Numbered from the stretch's first letter, positions 47,132 to 61,075 are shown. The stretch is DNA of 64,000 bases from Enterobacter soli ATCC BAA-2102 (GCF_001654845.1 NZ_LXES01000040.1:248001-312000); one strand, 5' to 3'. Made by a program: numbers and translations. Notes: generated by a model from the sequence alone, not told the origin.

Positions 47132-48076
47132 TTACTTGTAAAGGTCAGCGCTGATGGTGATGTTGTTACCACGTTCCTGCCACTGGCGGGTGATGTGGTA
47201 GAACTTCGCCCCTTTCTTAGCAGCACGCTTCGCTACCTGATAAGAGATTTCCGTCATGTTGCCGTAGTTACCGCTAAACTTGATGCTGTCGAACGGAACC
47301 ATCTGCGCAGCAGTGGCGTTGTTCAGCTCTTCAATTTTAGTGCCGTCTGGCAGCGTTACAGAGTAGCGACCACCCTTGGTGGATTGCGTTTCAAAGAAAC
47401 GACCCACTTCAGCACTTGGTGCTGCGGACGTTGCAACGCCTGGGATCTCAACTTTCTTCGCTTCTTCACCGCCTTTCGCGATGGCAGCACGGCCAGCGTC
47501 AGAGTTGGCTGGAATTGCATCCGGGCTTTGCAGAACGCGTTTTTTCGCATCTTGCTTATAGATGAACGCGGTGATGCGCTGGTTGCCGCCCTGGTTGGCA
47601 TCAACCTGACGAACAATGTAGAACGCGTAAGCGTCTTTTGCTTTAGCGGCTTTGGTGATGGCGTCGTTTACTTCAGGCTGGCTGCGATAGAAACCCTGCA
47701 CGGTAACGGTGTCGTACGGTTCCAGTTCGATTGCCTGATCTTTTGGCAGTTCGACAATGCCGTTAATGACGCGGTTTTTCGGTGCGTCAGCTTTTGGCGC
47801 ATCGTCTTTATACAGCGCGATAGTTACGCGCTGGTTGCCGCTGTTACCGTAATCAGACTGGTCAACAACATAAAAGGAAGCCGCACCGTTTTTGTCGGCG
47901 GCTTTTGTTGCGGCGGCGACGGCATCGCCAATTGAGTTGTAACGACCCACAATGACCGTATGGTCAAAAGGTTTTAACGCTGCCGCTTGCTCCGGCGTTA
48001 ACTCTGTCGCGGCATTCGCGGACAGGGCGGTCGCAGAAAGAAGTGCGGACGCCAGGAGTGTGTTCTTAAGCTTCAT
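47132..48076 (-). CDS. ydgH: Periplasmic DUF1471 (YhcN-type) protein YdgH
   Basis: YdgH is a secreted protein with three DUF1471 domains; members are induced by envelope or oxidative stress and affect biofilm, but its biochemical role is unknown. From MKLKNTLLASALLSATALSA it has 314 residues, as in E. coli, with a signal peptide cleaved after ANA. The three repeats open with similar phrases: LKPFDHTVIVGRYNSIGDA, LEPYDTVTVQGFYRSQPEV and MVPFDSIKFSGNYGNMTEI. Each continues with an alpha helix and a FYHITRQ/FYIVRQ-like strand. It is divergent from pntAB. Confidence 0.92.
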   Translation of the reverse strand: MKLKNTLLASALLSATALSANAATELTPEQAAALKPFDHTVIVGRYNSIGDAVAAATKAADKNGAASFYVVDQSDYGNSGNQRVTIALYKDDAPKADAPKNRVINGIVELPKDQAIELEPYDTVTVQGFYRSQPEVNDAITKAAKAKDAYAFYIVRQVDANQGGNQRITAFIYKQDAKKRVLQSPDAIPANSDAGRAAIAKGGEEAKKVEIPGVATSAAPSAEVGRFFETQSTKGGRYSVTLPDGTKIEELNNATAAQMVPFDSIKFSGNYGNMTEISYQVAKRAAKKGAKFYHITRQWQERGNNITISADLYK

Positions 48077-50140
<2,064 letters not shown>

Positions 50141-50147
50141 GGGGTAG

Positions 50148-51539
<1,392 letters not shown>

Positions 51540-51548
51540 CAGGGTAAA

Positions 51549-51615
51549 GCCCGGTAACGCAAGCTTACCGGGCCTACCAAACCCGTAGGCTGGGTAAGGC
51601 GAAGCCGCCACCCGG
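51549..51615. repeat. BIME (two REP units) downstream of pntB
   Basis: GCCCGGTAA-(7 bases)-TTACCGGGC (51549-51573) and a second REP unit, GTAGGCTGGGTAAGGCG to CGCCACCCGGC (51586-51615), lie between pntB and the convergent uspE. Confidence 0.88.
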
Positions 51616-51616
51616 C

Positions 51617-51650
51617 AAAAAAAAACCGCCGGTTTCCCGACGGTTTTTTT
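51617..51650. terminator. Bidirectional terminator between pntB and uspE
   Basis: A run of nine A residues, ACCGCCGG-TTTC-CCGACGGT (one C/A mismatch) and a run of seven T residues form a terminator usable from both strands. Confidence 0.85.
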
Positions 51651-51661
51651 CATTTTACTGC

Positions 51662-52612
51662 TTAATCGTCTTCCGGGTCATCCAGCTCGACCGGTGTTTG
51701 ATACTGATCCGGTTTGATGACCAGCAGGTCGCAGCGCAGGTGGTCGATCACCTGTTCGGCGGTATTCCCCAGGAACGCAGCGGAAATACCTGTACGACCA
51801 ATTGTACCCAGAACCACAATCCCGGCCTGAAGATGTTCAGACAGGTCAGGAATGACTTCTTCCGGTAAACCTTTTTCAACGTGAGTCATTTTCTCATCGA
51901 TGCCGAATTTCTGGCGCAGCGCTTTCATCGCCAGCAGGTGCTGCCCACGAATGGCATCGTTGTAAACGCTTGGGTCAAATTCAGGTAATTCGATGGCGAT
52001 GTTGATGGGTGTGACCGGATAAGCCCCCACCAGATGAACTTCGGTATGGTTAACCTGATCGGCAAGCTCAAGGGTTTCTTTTACCAGTTTTTCATTGAGC
52101 GAATTATGGTAATCCTCTTCGCTGGCAAGGTTCACCGCCACAACCGCTTTACCGCCCTCTGGCCAGGGCTGGTCTTTCACCATCCACACCGGGCAAGGGC
52201 ATTTACGCAGTAAGTGCCAGTCGGTTGGGGTGAAGATCACCGATTCCAGTTTGTCGTGCTGGTGCGCCATTTTCAGCAGCAGATCGTGATCGCCGCTGAC
52301 AATTTCCTGGATAATGGCTTCGAAAGGCCGGTTATGCCAGACCACTTTGATATCGATAGGAACGCCCGCTTCCAGGTAATATTTCGCCTGTTCGCGGATC
52401 CACGCGGTTCGTTGGCTGATCACTCCCTGACGCATAGCGGTACGCTCGTCAGGCGACAGAAGGGTGGTCATCTCATATGAGAAGTCATAGATCGGCAAAA
52501 ACGCTTTGATTTTGCCACCAATCCGTTGATGTAAATACACAGCACGTCGTAACGCCGGTTGATCGTCCTGATTAGGATCGATGGCCACCAGCATGTTTTG
52601 ATACTTTGCCAT
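51662..52612 (-). CDS. uspE: Universal stress protein E
   Basis: UspE is a cytoplasmic tandem universal stress protein, induced in stationary phase and linked to DNA-damage resistance and cell aggregation. Its 316 residues equal E. coli UspE (YdaA). The two Usp domains begin [20 protein letters not shown] and [20 protein letters not shown]. The second ends with [20 protein letters not shown], the G-x2-G-x9-G type loop. The C-terminus is acidic (VELDDPEDD). It lies next to pntB, whereas the two are far apart in K-12. Confidence 0.95.
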   Translation of the reverse strand: MAKYQNMLVAIDPNQDDQPALRRAVYLHQRIGGKIKAFLPIYDFSYEMTTLLSPDERTAMRQGVISQRTAWIREQAKYYLEAGVPIDIKVVWHNRPFEAIIQEIVSGDHDLLLKMAHQHDKLESVIFTPTDWHLLRKCPCPVWMVKDQPWPEGGKAVVAVNLASEEDYHNSLNEKLVKETLELADQVNHTEVHLVGAYPVTPINIAIELPEFDPSVYNDAIRGQHLLAMKALRQKFGIDEKMTHVEKGLPEEVIPDLSEHLQAGIVVLGTIGRTGISAAFLGNTAEQVIDHLRCDLLVIKPDQYQTPVELDDPEDD

Positions 52613-52861
52613 ACAGGTCTCCTTACTACTGTCACCACAGTCTGTAATTAAAAGAGTAACCTATATATCTTGAATGAAACAGGGGGGTAGCTTTTACCAG
52701 ATCAATAAATCACGAAAAAATATCGTGTAATCAGGTTGCATACTGATTTAAAAGCGTTTCCTCGTTTTAAAGCATTCGGGCCCCAACTGGCGTATGACCT
52801 CTGACAGCTCGTGTATGTGCTATGTTCTGATCATGCCGCGACTCGTAAAGAACCCTGAATA

Positions 52862-54043
52862 ATGAACAAAGTGAATAAAATGAAATGTATCATTATGGTG
52901 TGGTTGTTGGCATTGGGTTCTGCCGGAGCCGCAGCCCCTGAAATTTCATTAAAGATGTTCGTGTCGCCACCGCCACAATTTGTGACCGAGTATGACAGGG
53001 TTGAGATTACGAATTTGCCAAAAATACCGGGGCAGGGGGCGATTGGCATTTGTTATGCCTATGTCTCGGCTGTGATGCTCACCGCTGAAAATTGCCGCGC
53101 ACTGCATGAAGATTGCACGCAATATAAGCCAGACCAGATATTTTCCCCGTTTTCTCTCGTGAAGTTTATGGATTATCACGATGACGATAATGCTGACCAA
53201 AAAGCAGTCACTGGCCAGAAAAATAAAATAATGCCAGACGAAGGTGGCAATTCGGCAACGATCATGCAGGTGGTTGCCCTGGATACTGGTATGGGGGGAA
53301 GCTTATCCTGCGCCGCGAAAGAAAAGGTGATGCCAAATTTTACCGACGATGCCGCAACGATGCGGGAATACGAGATGTGGCAGGACGTTCGTAAAATATA
53401 CGTGTCGCTCAACCCAAAGGCCAGTCAGGTTGACCTGGATTGCCCCGATTGCATTGAATCTTTCCTGAAGGCACATCAGACCGACTTTCTTCAGCTTAAA
53501 GCCATATTCCCCCAGTTACCGGACGATAAACGAAAACAGGTTCAACTGATGGCTGAATCAACCTACCATCGTTTTTTAGGGGGACTGGTTGTACCGAAAG
53601 CGTGCTATCGCCTGTCTGCAAGTGTGCTATTTGAAAGTATGGGCAAGGTAAAAATGTCAATTTACCCTGATTCTGTTGAGGACAAAAAGGAGGGGCAGAC
53701 AAAACAGAAAACGCCTCTCTCAGGAAATTATGCTGACGCAATGATTATCATTAAATCAGTGCTTAACGACGGCAGGCCCATCGCTCTGAGCGGTATTTGC
53801 ATGGATAAAAAAATGAGAGGTAAATCCTGTAATAATGCCCATGCCGTTGTGATCAGCGGATTTAAAACCCTATGCGATAAAAACAATCACTGTCTGGATG
53901 TGTTGAAAGTAGTTAATAGCTGGGGTGACGCGTGGCAGAGAGAAAATAATGATGGCTGGCTTGAGGCAAAGCCGTTGCTAGACAGCACGCGGTATCAGAC
54001 CGCGACGCTGACCTGGTTTACTGACCTGCCGAAGAACAAATAA
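52862..54043 (+). CDS. Secreted papain-like (C1A-type) cysteine protease candidate
   Basis: I do not recognise this gene by name. It encodes 393 residues with a signal peptide ending about residue 25 (IIMVWLLALGSAGAAA), so it should act in the periplasm or outside. The catalytic pattern of papain is present: the oxyanion Gln58 and nucleophile Cys64 in PGQGAIGICYAYVSA (Gln-x5-Cys, as in papain), His327 in NNAHAVVISGF, and Asn352 in VVNSWGDAWQREN. Long family-poor segments and several extra cysteine pairs lie between. The DNA is visibly richer in AT than its neighbours, suggesting acquisition. It is inserted between uspE and fnr, which are adjacent in K-12. The target is unknown; toxin, effector or peptidoglycan-peptide cleavage are all open. 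Confidence 0.72.
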   Translation: MNKVNKMKCIIMVWLLALGSAGAAAPEISLKMFVSPPPQFVTEYDRVEITNLPKIPGQGAIGICYAYVSAVMLTAENCRALHEDCTQYKPDQIFSPFSLVKFMDYHDDDNADQKAVTGQKNKIMPDEGGNSATIMQVVALDTGMGGSLSCAAKEKVMPNFTDDAATMREYEMWQDVRKIYVSLNPKASQVDLDCPDCIESFLKAHQTDFLQLKAIFPQLPDDKRKQVQLMAESTYHRFLGGLVVPKACYRLSASVLFESMGKVKMSIYPDSVEDKKEGQTKQKTPLSGNYADAMIIIKSVLNDGRPIALSGICMDKKMRGKSCNNAHAVVISGFKTLCDKNNHCLDVLKVVNSWGDAWQRENNDGWLEAKPLLDSTRYQTATLTWFTDLPKNK

Positions 54044-54046
54044 TAA

Positions 54047-54090
54047 TGCCACCCAATTGAGGACTCAAAATGAGACACGATCGGGTGGCA
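54047..54090. terminator. Inverted repeat between the protease gene and fnr
   Basis: TGCCACCC (54047-54054) is complementary to GGGTGGCA (54083-54090) across a 28-base loop, in the gap between the converging protease gene and fnr. It lacks a clear U-run. Confidence 0.35.
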
Positions 54091-54105
54091 GTTATGCGGG
54101 GGAAA

Positions 54106-54858
54106 CTAGGCTACGTTGCGGGAATGCCCGGCGAGTACCGCCAGCGCTTCACCGTTTTCTATGGTGATGTACTTACCTTTAACCGCCAGCATTCCGCTTT
54201 TCTGGAAACGACCCAGCAGACGACTGATGGTTTCAACGGTCAGGCCCAGGTAGTTACCGATATCGCCACGGGTCATGGTCAGACGGAATTCACGTGGAGA
54301 GAAACCGCGCTCCGCGAAACGGCGGGAGAGGTTATAGATAAATGCCGCCAGGCGCTCTTCTGCATTCTTTTTGGAAAGCAGCAGGATCATGTCCTGATCG
54401 CCTTTAATCTCGCCGCTCATCAGACGCATCATCTGCTGACGCAGGTTAGGCATTTTCCCTGACAGGTCATCCAGCGTTTCAAATGGGATTTCGCAAACCA
54501 TTGAGGTTTCGAGCGCCTGAGCAAAGCTCGGGTGATGCCCGGTACCGATAGCGTCAAAGCCGACCAGGTCGCCTGCCAGATGGAAGCCGGTGATCTGCTC
54601 ATCGCCTTGTTCGGTGATGGTGTAGCTCTTGATGGTGCCAGAACGGATAGCATAGAGCGATTTCAGTTCGTCTCCCGCTTTAAACAGCGTCTGCCCTTTC
54701 TGAATAGGCTTTTTGCGCTCGATAATATTATCAAGCTGATCAAGTTCATGCTCATTCAGGGTAAACGGGATACAGAGCTGGCTGATGCTGCAATCCTGGC
54801 AATGGATAGCACAACCGCCAGACTGAATGCGTCGTATAATTCGCTTTTCCGGGATCAT
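54106..54858 (-). CDS. fnr: Oxygen-sensing global regulator FNR
   Basis: FNR carries a [4Fe-4S] cluster that assembles without oxygen, dimerises the protein and switches cells to anaerobic metabolism. From [20 protein letters not shown] it has 250 residues as in E. coli (the frame has four more codons upstream). Cluster ligands Cys20, 23, 29 ([16 protein letters not shown]) and Cys122 ([11 protein letters not shown]) are intact. The helix-turn-helix is [20 protein letters not shown]. An FNR box sits just upstream. Confidence 0.97.
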   Translation of the reverse strand: MIPEKRIIRRIQSGGCAIHCQDCSISQLCIPFTLNEHELDQLDNIIERKKPIQKGQTLFKAGDELKSLYAIRSGTIKSYTITEQGDEQITGFHLAGDLVGFDAIGTGHHPSFAQALETSMVCEIPFETLDDLSGKMPNLRQQMMRLMSGEIKGDQDMILLLSKKNAEERLAAFIYNLSRRFAERGFSPREFRLTMTRGDIGNYLGLTVETISRLLGRFQKSGMLAVKGKYITIENGEALAVLAGHSRNVA

Positions 54859-54877
54859 AGGTTTGCTCAAGCCTTAA

Positions 54878-54891
54878 TTGATATTGGTCAA
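54878..54891. promoter_or_regulatory. FNR box upstream of fnr
   Basis: TTGAT-ATTG-GTCAA (consensus TTGAT-N4-ATCAA, one mismatch) lies 20 bp upstream of the fnr start codon, consistent with the known negative autoregulation of fnr. Confidence 0.82.
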
Positions 54892-55041
54892 TTTTAACAT
54901 CTTTTTGGAGAGTACGTAAGCCTGGCAAACCATCAATAAGGACAAGAGTCGACATCGTGCGGGCATCTTCTTGAAATTCCACAGCTTGATTATGGATTTT
55001 TAACCTAACCGGAAGAAAATTAAGCACTAAAAGCCTGGATA

Positions 55042-55557
55042 CTACAGTAAAAGATAGCCTTCATGGCGCAGCAACCACTCCTTGCGCTGCACGCCACCGG
55101 CATAGCCCGTCATGGTGCCGTTGCGTCCAATCACGCGGTGGCAGGGCACGACAATACTGACGGGGTTGGAGCCATTAGCCGCCCCAACCGCACGCGCCGC
55201 GCCTGCACGACCTAACTGCTCTGCGAGCTGACCATAATGCATCACATGCCCGCAGGGGATCTGGCGCAGTGCCTGCCAGACTTCACGCTGAAAAGGTGTT
55301 CCCGCCGTCGCGGTAGGCAGAGTGTCAATAATGCTGAGATCGCCCTCGAAATACGCTGCAAGTTTATCACTCAATCCGCCCGGGTTGGTGGCGCTGATGC
55401 GCTCATAGCCCTGTGAGCGGTAATGAATCTCAAGCAATTCCTCCATCCGGTTGCTGTGCTCTTCCCACTCTACGGCGCGCAGATTGAACGCCTCGTCGGT
55501 AATGATCCACAGTGGCCCAAGCGGGGTCGCAATTTTATCTTCGAGTAACCTCAGCAT
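55042..55557 (-). CDS. ogt: O6-methylguanine-DNA methyltransferase Ogt
   Basis: Ogt is a suicide DNA-repair protein that removes alkyl groups from O6-alkylguanine and O4-alkylthymine. From [20 protein letters not shown] it has 171 residues, as in E. coli; 19 further upstream codons are open but overlap the abgT end. The acceptor motif is [14 protein letters not shown] (Cys about residue 139). [18 protein letters not shown] and [15 protein letters not shown] flank it in the helix-turn-helix and C-terminal helix. Confidence 0.95.
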   Translation of the reverse strand: MLRLLEDKIATPLGPLWIITDEAFNLRAVEWEEHSNRMEELLEIHYRSQGYERISATNPGGLSDKLAAYFEGDLSIIDTLPTATAGTPFQREVWQALRQIPCGHVMHYGQLAEQLGRAGAARAVGAANGSNPVSIVVPCHRVIGRNGTMTGYAGGVQRKEWLLRHEGYLLL

Positions 55558-55567
55558 CCTCTCTCCT

Positions 55568-57094
55568 TTAGTGCAGCCTTGGGTAAATTCCCGGTCCAAT
55601 TGGCAGGCCGACAAGATACCACGCCACCAGCATCACCAACCATACCCCTAAAAAGATAAGCGGATAGGGCAAGACCAGCGAATAGTAGGTACCCAGTTTT
55701 GCTTCCGGTTTATAGCGTTGCAGGAAACCTAAAAACAGCGGGACAAACGGCGACACCGGGGCCAGCGGGATGACGGAGGAATCGGCGACGCGAAACAGAA
55801 TTTGTGCAAACGCCGGATGGAACCCCAGCATCATAAACATCGGCACAAAGATGGGTGCCAGAATCGACCAGATTGCCGAGCCGCTGGCGATAAACATACA
55901 CAGCAGCGACGACAGAATGGCCAGACCGACAAACGCCGGAATACCACTTAACCCCGCCGCTTCAAGGGCATCCGTCAACCCCACGGCCATGAATTTGCCC
56001 ATGTTGCTCCAGTTGAACATGGCCACGAACTGCGCCAGCGGGAACACCATCACGATAAAACCGGCCATCTCTTTCATCGGCTCAATCATCAGCTGTGGCA
56101 GGTCAGCCTGGTTGCGGATTTTACCGGTAGCGATGCCATAGGCGATCGACACTATAAAGAAGAACAGAATAATCAGCGGCACAATGCCCTGAATAAACGG
56201 CGAGGGCAGGACGGTGTGTTTGACCGGATCGCGCAGTACGCCGTTTTCCGGGATCACCATCAGCGCCACAACGGCGATAAACGCCAGCGAGACAATCCCG
56301 GCCACCCGCAGGCCGAACTGCTGCTCTTTGCTGAGCGTCTCGAGCTTTTCGTCGCTGCGGCCTTCCCATTTCCCTAAACGCGGCTCGATGAGCTTATCGG
56401 TGATAAGCCCGCCGACAATCGTCAGCACAATCACTGAGCTGGCCATAAAGTACCAGTTGTCGATCACGCTGACGTGCATTGCGGTATCAATGGTTTTCGC
56501 TGCTTCGGTACTGATCCCCGAAAGCAGCACGTCGGTGGTTACAATCAGCAGATTGGCGGTAAATCCGCAGCCCACGCCAGCAATCGCCGCCAGCAGTCCG
56601 GCCACCGGATGACGCCCCACGGCCAGGAAAATCAGCGCCCCCATCGGCGGCATGATCACCAGCGCGGCGTCAGACGAAATGTGGCTGAAAAAGGCGATAA
56701 ACAGCACCATATAGCTGGCGTAACGCGCGCTCACGTTGGAGGCCATTTTCACCATCAGCGCGGGCAGTAGCCCCACGCGCTCGGCAAGACCTGCACCCAG
56801 TACCAGCGCCAGGATCGCCCCCAGCGGTGCAAATCCGCTGAAGTTTTTAATCACGTTGGGTAAAAACCAGTGCAACCCCTCGACGCTCAGCAGGTTTTTT
56901 ACCGCCACCATGCTGCCATCAGCAGGGCTACGCACGCTCACATCAAAGGCAGACAACGCGGCAGTTGCCACCATCAAAATCACAATCAAATAGATAAAAA
57001 GCAGGAAAGGATGCGGCACTTTATTGCCGACCCTTTCAACCCAGCCATAGAGCTTACCGGTTGGGGAATGCGAAGGTATGGATGACATACTCAT
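55568..57094 (-). CDS. abgT: p-Aminobenzoyl-glutamate transporter AbgT
   Basis: AbgT imports p-aminobenzoyl-glutamate, a folate breakdown product (family members can also export sulfonamides). The start giving [20 protein letters not shown] yields 508 residues, the E. coli length. Family landmarks are [40 protein letters not shown] and [20 protein letters not shown] with re-entrant hairpin character; the C-terminal [17 protein letters not shown] segment reads [18 protein letters not shown]. It is the third gene of abgABT. Confidence 0.94.
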   Translation of the reverse strand: MSMSSIPSHSPTGKLYGWVERVGNKVPHPFLLFIYLIVILMVATAALSAFDVSVRSPADGSMVAVKNLLSVEGLHWFLPNVIKNFSGFAPLGAILALVLGAGLAERVGLLPALMVKMASNVSARYASYMVLFIAFFSHISSDAALVIMPPMGALIFLAVGRHPVAGLLAAIAGVGCGFTANLLIVTTDVLLSGISTEAAKTIDTAMHVSVIDNWYFMASSVIVLTIVGGLITDKLIEPRLGKWEGRSDEKLETLSKEQQFGLRVAGIVSLAFIAVVALMVIPENGVLRDPVKHTVLPSPFIQGIVPLIILFFFIVSIAYGIATGKIRNQADLPQLMIEPMKEMAGFIVMVFPLAQFVAMFNWSNMGKFMAVGLTDALEAAGLSGIPAFVGLAILSSLLCMFIASGSAIWSILAPIFVPMFMMLGFHPAFAQILFRVADSSVIPLAPVSPFVPLFLGFLQRYKPEAKLGTYYSLVLPYPLIFLGVWLVMLVAWYLVGLPIGPGIYPRLH

Positions 57095-57135
57095 GGGCGT
57101 TCCTCGGGACTGTTGTGTTGTTGTGTTATGTGTTT

Positions 57136-58581
57136 TTATTTTAAAGGTGACGGTGTCACGCCCGCAGGGATCGGACACTCGTACGGTCTTTCTGTTATTT
57201 TTTGTTCAAACTCGTCACGGCATTTTTGAAGCAGCGCAGCATCCAGAAGCAGATTCAGGGCGGTTGCGCCCATGACTTTTCCGGCCAGCAGCATCCCTTT
57301 ATGGGCAATCGAGGTGCGTCCCTGAGCCACCAGTTGCCAGGTGTGCAGCGGCGTACCGACGGTAAAGCAGGGGCTAAAGCACTGCGCGACCGGCATTTTC
57401 CAGCTGACATCGCCCACGTCCGTCGAGCCTGCCAGCACGTTATCGGTGATGGCATACGGCGCGACTTCATCGACCAGCAGAGTTTCCTGATGACGCCGGG
57501 CAAAGGCTTTACCCGCCTCACCACCGGTCGCAGCGATATTTTTCAGGCTATTTTGCAGATCGTTAGAGGTCAGCGTGGCGCGGATCTCACTGGCGAACTG
57601 GCGCTCTTTTTCTGTCCAGGCTGGCGTGCCGTAATGTTGTAATGCCTGATACATCGCTGCTTCGAGCGTGCGGTTTGGCAGGTAGCTGGAGCAGGCTTTA
57701 TCGAAACGGCATTCAACGGTGGTTTCCGTCATCATGGCCGCACCCTGGGCGATTTTTTCGATGCGCTCGTAGATCTGTTGCGCGTCGGCCATTTCCGGGG
57801 CACGGATCAGGTACAACACTTCGGCCTGCGCCTGCACCACGTTTGGCGAAATACCGCCGGTATCGGTGATGGCGTAATGTACGCGCGCTTTCTCGATGAT
57901 GTGTTCATTAAGGAAATTGGTGCCGGTGGTCATCAGCGTCACGGCATCGAGCGCGCTACGCCCCAGATGCGGGGAGTTAGCGGCATGAGCCGCCACGCCG
58001 TGAAAACGCCATGCGGCCTGAATATTGGCGAGCGTGCTGACGTTAAACATCCCGGCAAAGGCTTCCGGGTGCCAGGTGACAGCCGCATCGACGTCATCGA
58101 ACAACCCTTCACGCACCATAAAGGTTTTGCCTGAACCGCCTTCCTCACCCGGGCAGCCGTAAAAGCGCACCGTCCCGCTGCCGCCGTGCTGCTCTAGCCA
58201 GCTTTTCACAGCGACGGCTCCTGCGACTGCGGCCGTACCCAGCAGGTTATGGCCGCAACCGTGGCCGTTCTCGCCCGGTGTTGCCGACTGCGCGCTGGCA
58301 CAGTGCGCCTGCTGGCTCAGCCCCGCCAGAGCATCGTATTCGCCCAGCAGCGCGATAACCGGCTTGCCGCTGCCGAAGCTGGCAATAAATGCATTGGGAA
58401 TACCACCGGCTTCGCGCGTCAGGCTAAAACCTTCGGCTTCCAGCGCGCAGGCGAGCCGTTCGGCTGACCAGAACTCTTCAAAACGTGTTTCGGGATGATC
58501 CCAGATTTCGTCGGCAATATCGGTGAATGTCTGACATCGCGTGTCGATGGCATCTGCGATAAACGCGTAGTTTTCCTGCAT
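57136..58581 (-). CDS. abgB: p-Aminobenzoyl-glutamate hydrolase subunit B
   Basis: AbgB is the second subunit of the cytoplasmic M20-family amidohydrolase that splits p-aminobenzoyl-glutamate to p-aminobenzoate and glutamate. From [20 protein letters not shown] it has 481 residues as in E. coli. Metal-site motifs are [16 protein letters not shown] and [14 protein letters not shown] (catalytic Glu pair), then ALTWHPE-type [10 protein letters not shown]. The lid/dimerisation domain includes [20 protein letters not shown]. Its ATG overlaps the abgA TGA by one base, implying translational coupling. Confidence 0.94.
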   Translation of the reverse strand: MQENYAFIADAIDTRCQTFTDIADEIWDHPETRFEEFWSAERLACALEAEGFSLTREAGGIPNAFIASFGSGKPVIALLGEYDALAGLSQQAHCASAQSATPGENGHGCGHNLLGTAAVAGAVAVKSWLEQHGGSGTVRFYGCPGEEGGSGKTFMVREGLFDDVDAAVTWHPEAFAGMFNVSTLANIQAAWRFHGVAAHAANSPHLGRSALDAVTLMTTGTNFLNEHIIEKARVHYAITDTGGISPNVVQAQAEVLYLIRAPEMADAQQIYERIEKIAQGAAMMTETTVECRFDKACSSYLPNRTLEAAMYQALQHYGTPAWTEKERQFASEIRATLTSNDLQNSLKNIAATGGEAGKAFARRHQETLLVDEVAPYAITDNVLAGSTDVGDVSWKMPVAQCFSPCFTVGTPLHTWQLVAQGRTSIAHKGMLLAGKVMGATALNLLLDAALLQKCRDEFEQKITERPYECPIPAGVTPSPLK

Positions 58582-59891
58582 CACACACCTCGCGCCCACG
58601 GGAAGTTAAGCGCCGTTCGCGCCAGTGTTTCGACGGCCACATTCATTATCCGCTCGTCGAAGTCGAATTTTTCGTTGTGATGCCCGGCGCTCAAATCGGT
58701 GCCAAACACCATGTAGGAAGCCAGGCCGCCGTTCTGCTGCACGCGGGCCATCATCAGGGTGGCATCTTCAGATCCTGCCGGGGCTTTGACCTTATCAATG
58801 GCATGAAGCACGCCGGTGACCTGACCCGCCTGTTCGCGCAGGTAATTCACCCACGCAGGAGATGGCGTGCTGGACGTTGCCGCTCCCATGAGGTGCGTTT
58901 CTGCGCTCACACCATACAGCGCCGCCGCACCTGCGATCGCGGATTGCGCGCGTTCGAACACGTACTGGTTGATAGCCTCGCTTTCGCCACGAGTTTCCAC
59001 CTTCAGCAAGGCACTGGCCGGAACGACGTTACGCCCGCTACCGGCCTGCATGACGCCCACGTTGACGCGTGAGGCGCCTTCGCTGTGAGGGGCGATGCTG
59101 TGCAGGGCAAGGGCGGCCTGAGCGGCGGCGAGCAGTGCGTTACGGCCTTCCTCCGGTTTTCCGCCCGCATGGGCCGCCACGCCGGTAAAGCGCACGTCAA
59201 ACTTGGTGGTTGCCATAAAGTTATCGCTACCGCAAATAACCGTCCCGGCAGGAACACCGGTGCCAATATGGACCGCGGTAAAGTAATCCACACCGTCCAG
59301 CGCGCCTGCTGCCACCATTGCGCGAGCCCCGCGCGTGCCTTCTTCCGCAGGCTGGAAGATAAGTCTGATGGTGCCGTTGAGCTGGGCTTCGTGTTGTTTC
59401 AGCACCTGAGCCAGCCCCAGGCCAATAGTGGTGTGCCCGTCATGGCCGCAGGCGTGCATCATCCCCGGATTGCAGGAGGCAAAGCCCTCGCGGAACGGGC
59501 GATGGCTTTCGTCGAGCGCTTCGCTGAGATCCAGCGCATCCATATCCACGCGAAAGGCGAGTGTCGGCCCCGGACGCCCTGTACGCAGCGTGGCGACAAT
59601 GCCGGTGAATCCACCTTCGAAGGCGGCGAGCCATTTCTCGGGCGCACCTTGCTCGCGCGCACGGGCAAATTCTTTTGCCAGCGTCTGTGCGTCCGGCAGG
59701 CCCATGCGGCTTTCGGCGTCAACCACATCACGCCCCATCGCCAGCTCATAACCCAGGCGGTCTAAGATTTCCGCCACTTTGGCTGCGGTACGAAACTCCA
59801 CCCAGCCAGATTCAGCAAAGTGGTGGAAATCGCGACGCCATGCGGTCAGTTGCGGGGTTAATGTCTGAATGTCGTGTGCCAGTGAGTCCAT
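58581..59891 (-). CDS. abgA: p-Aminobenzoyl-glutamate hydrolase subunit A
   Basis: AbgA pairs with AbgB as the M20D amidohydrolase of folate-catabolite use. From [20 protein letters not shown] it has 436 residues, the E. coli length. The binuclear metal site is read in [18 protein letters not shown] and [37 protein letters not shown] is the lid domain, and [18 protein letters not shown] gives the last His. It heads abgABT and is divergent from its regulator gene abgR. Confidence 0.94.
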   Translation of the reverse strand: MDSLAHDIQTLTPQLTAWRRDFHHFAESGWVEFRTAAKVAEILDRLGYELAMGRDVVDAESRMGLPDAQTLAKEFARAREQGAPEKWLAAFEGGFTGIVATLRTGRPGPTLAFRVDMDALDLSEALDESHRPFREGFASCNPGMMHACGHDGHTTIGLGLAQVLKQHEAQLNGTIRLIFQPAEEGTRGARAMVAAGALDGVDYFTAVHIGTGVPAGTVICGSDNFMATTKFDVRFTGVAAHAGGKPEEGRNALLAAAQAALALHSIAPHSEGASRVNVGVMQAGSGRNVVPASALLKVETRGESEAINQYVFERAQSAIAGAAALYGVSAETHLMGAATSSTPSPAWVNYLREQAGQVTGVLHAIDKVKAPAGSEDATLMMARVQQNGGLASYMVFGTDLSAGHHNEKFDFDERIMNVAVETLARTALNFPWARGV

Positions 59892-60066
59892 ATCTCTTCC
59901 TGTCATCATTAAAATATGTGAACTGCTTCACGCTGTGATAGTTTTTACTTATCACTAACCGTTTTTTCACAGTTTTAACCGTTCAGGAATTACCCTCGCA
60001 CATCCATTTCCATTAAAGTAGATGACAATTTCTTTACTCTGATAAACAACGGTTATCGGTCGGGCT

Positions 60067-60978
60067 ATGTCATTTCAGGTTAAATTTCATCAGATTCGGG
60101 CCTTCGTGGAAGTGGCACGCCAGGGCAGCATTCGCGGTGCCAGCAGGGCGCTTAACCTCTCACAACCGGCATTGACCAAATCGATCAAGGAGCTGGAAGA
60201 GGGCATTGCCGCGCAACTTTTTGTCCGGCGCAGCAAAGGCGTGGCGCTGACCGAATGCGGTGAGAGCTTCTATCAACATGCTAATTTGATCCTGGAAGAG
60301 CTGCGTGCGGCGCAGGACGACATTCGTCAGCGGCAGGGGCAACTGGCGGGGCAGATCAATATCGGTATGGGCGCCAGTATTTCACGTACGCTGATGCCTG
60401 CGGTGATTACCCGTTTTCACGCGCAGCACCCGCTGGTGAAGGTCCGTATTATGGAAGGGCAACTGGTATCGATGATAAATGAATTACGCCAGGGGGAACT
60501 GGACTTCACCATTAATACCTATTGTCAGGGACCGTATGACCATGAGTTTACGTTTGAAAAATTATTTGAAAAACCTTTTGCGATATTTTGCCGGGAAGGG
60601 CATCCGGCGATAGGGGTAAAATCAATTAACGAACTTTTGCATTATAACTGGACGATGCCAACGCCGCGGGGAAGTTATTATAAGCAACTGGAAGATGTGT
60701 TTCATCACCGCTCGCAAATACCGCGTATTGGTATTGTCTGCGAAACGTTCTCGTCCTGTATTAGCCTGGTTGCACAGAGTGATTTTATCAGCATTTTGCC
60801 ACAAGAACTTGGCTGTGACCCGCTGCTGGCGCACCGTCTGGTGATGCTGCCTGTTGTCGAATCATTACCTAAAGCCGCTTATTATTTAATTCAGCGCCGT
60901 GATTCCCGACAGACACCATTGACTGAATCGTTAATTACACAATTCAGACGAGAAGCCCGGGCATTAATTTCAGAATGA
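60067..60978 (+). CDS. abgR: LysR-family regulator AbgR
   Basis: AbgR is the presumed LysR-type activator of abgABT. It has 303 residues (302 in E. coli). The N-terminal winged helix-turn-helix is IRAFVEVARQGSIRGASRAL with NLSQPALTKSIKELEEGIAA. A substrate-binding-protein-like effector domain follows (LMPAVITRFHAQHPLVKVRI, FEKPFAIFCREGHPAIG, ISLVAQSDFISILPQELG). The 175-bp divergent gap to abgA should hold its binding site. mcaS lies just beyond its 3' end on the other strand. Confidence 0.92.
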   Translation: MSFQVKFHQIRAFVEVARQGSIRGASRALNLSQPALTKSIKELEEGIAAQLFVRRSKGVALTECGESFYQHANLILEELRAAQDDIRQRQGQLAGQINIGMGASISRTLMPAVITRFHAQHPLVKVRIMEGQLVSMINELRQGELDFTINTYCQGPYDHEFTFEKLFEKPFAIFCREGHPAIGVKSINELLHYNWTMPTPRGSYYKQLEDVFHHRSQIPRIGIVCETFSSCISLVAQSDFISILPQELGCDPLLAHRLVMLPVVESLPKAAYYLIQRRDSRQTPLTESLITQFRREARALISE

Positions 60979-60981
60979 AAT

Positions 60982-61075
60982 AAAAAAACAGGGACTGCCG
61001 ACATCAACAGACCCTATAGTACACACAGCAGTGTTTCCTTTCGCGAATCCCGCATGTTTTATCCGTGGGGCAGGT
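60982..61075 (-). ncRNA. mcaS: Small RNA McaS homologue
   Basis: McaS is an Hfq-binding sRNA that in E. coli represses csgD, activates flhDC and pgaA, and sequesters CsrA. Here, on the minus strand, CACTGCTGTGTGTACT (61018-61033) matches E. coli McaS except for the last two bases diverging next to it. It is followed by a terminator stem AGGGTCTG/CAGTCCCT (one T/T mismatch) and seven T residues. Position between abgR and smrA is also conserved. The predicted 5' end (ACCTGCC) sits seven bases after TATAAC, giving 94 nt against 95 in E. coli. The 5' 40 nt are diverged but keep a short stem (CCTGC/GCGGG) and three GGA motifs of the type bound by CsrA. Confidence 0.85.
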
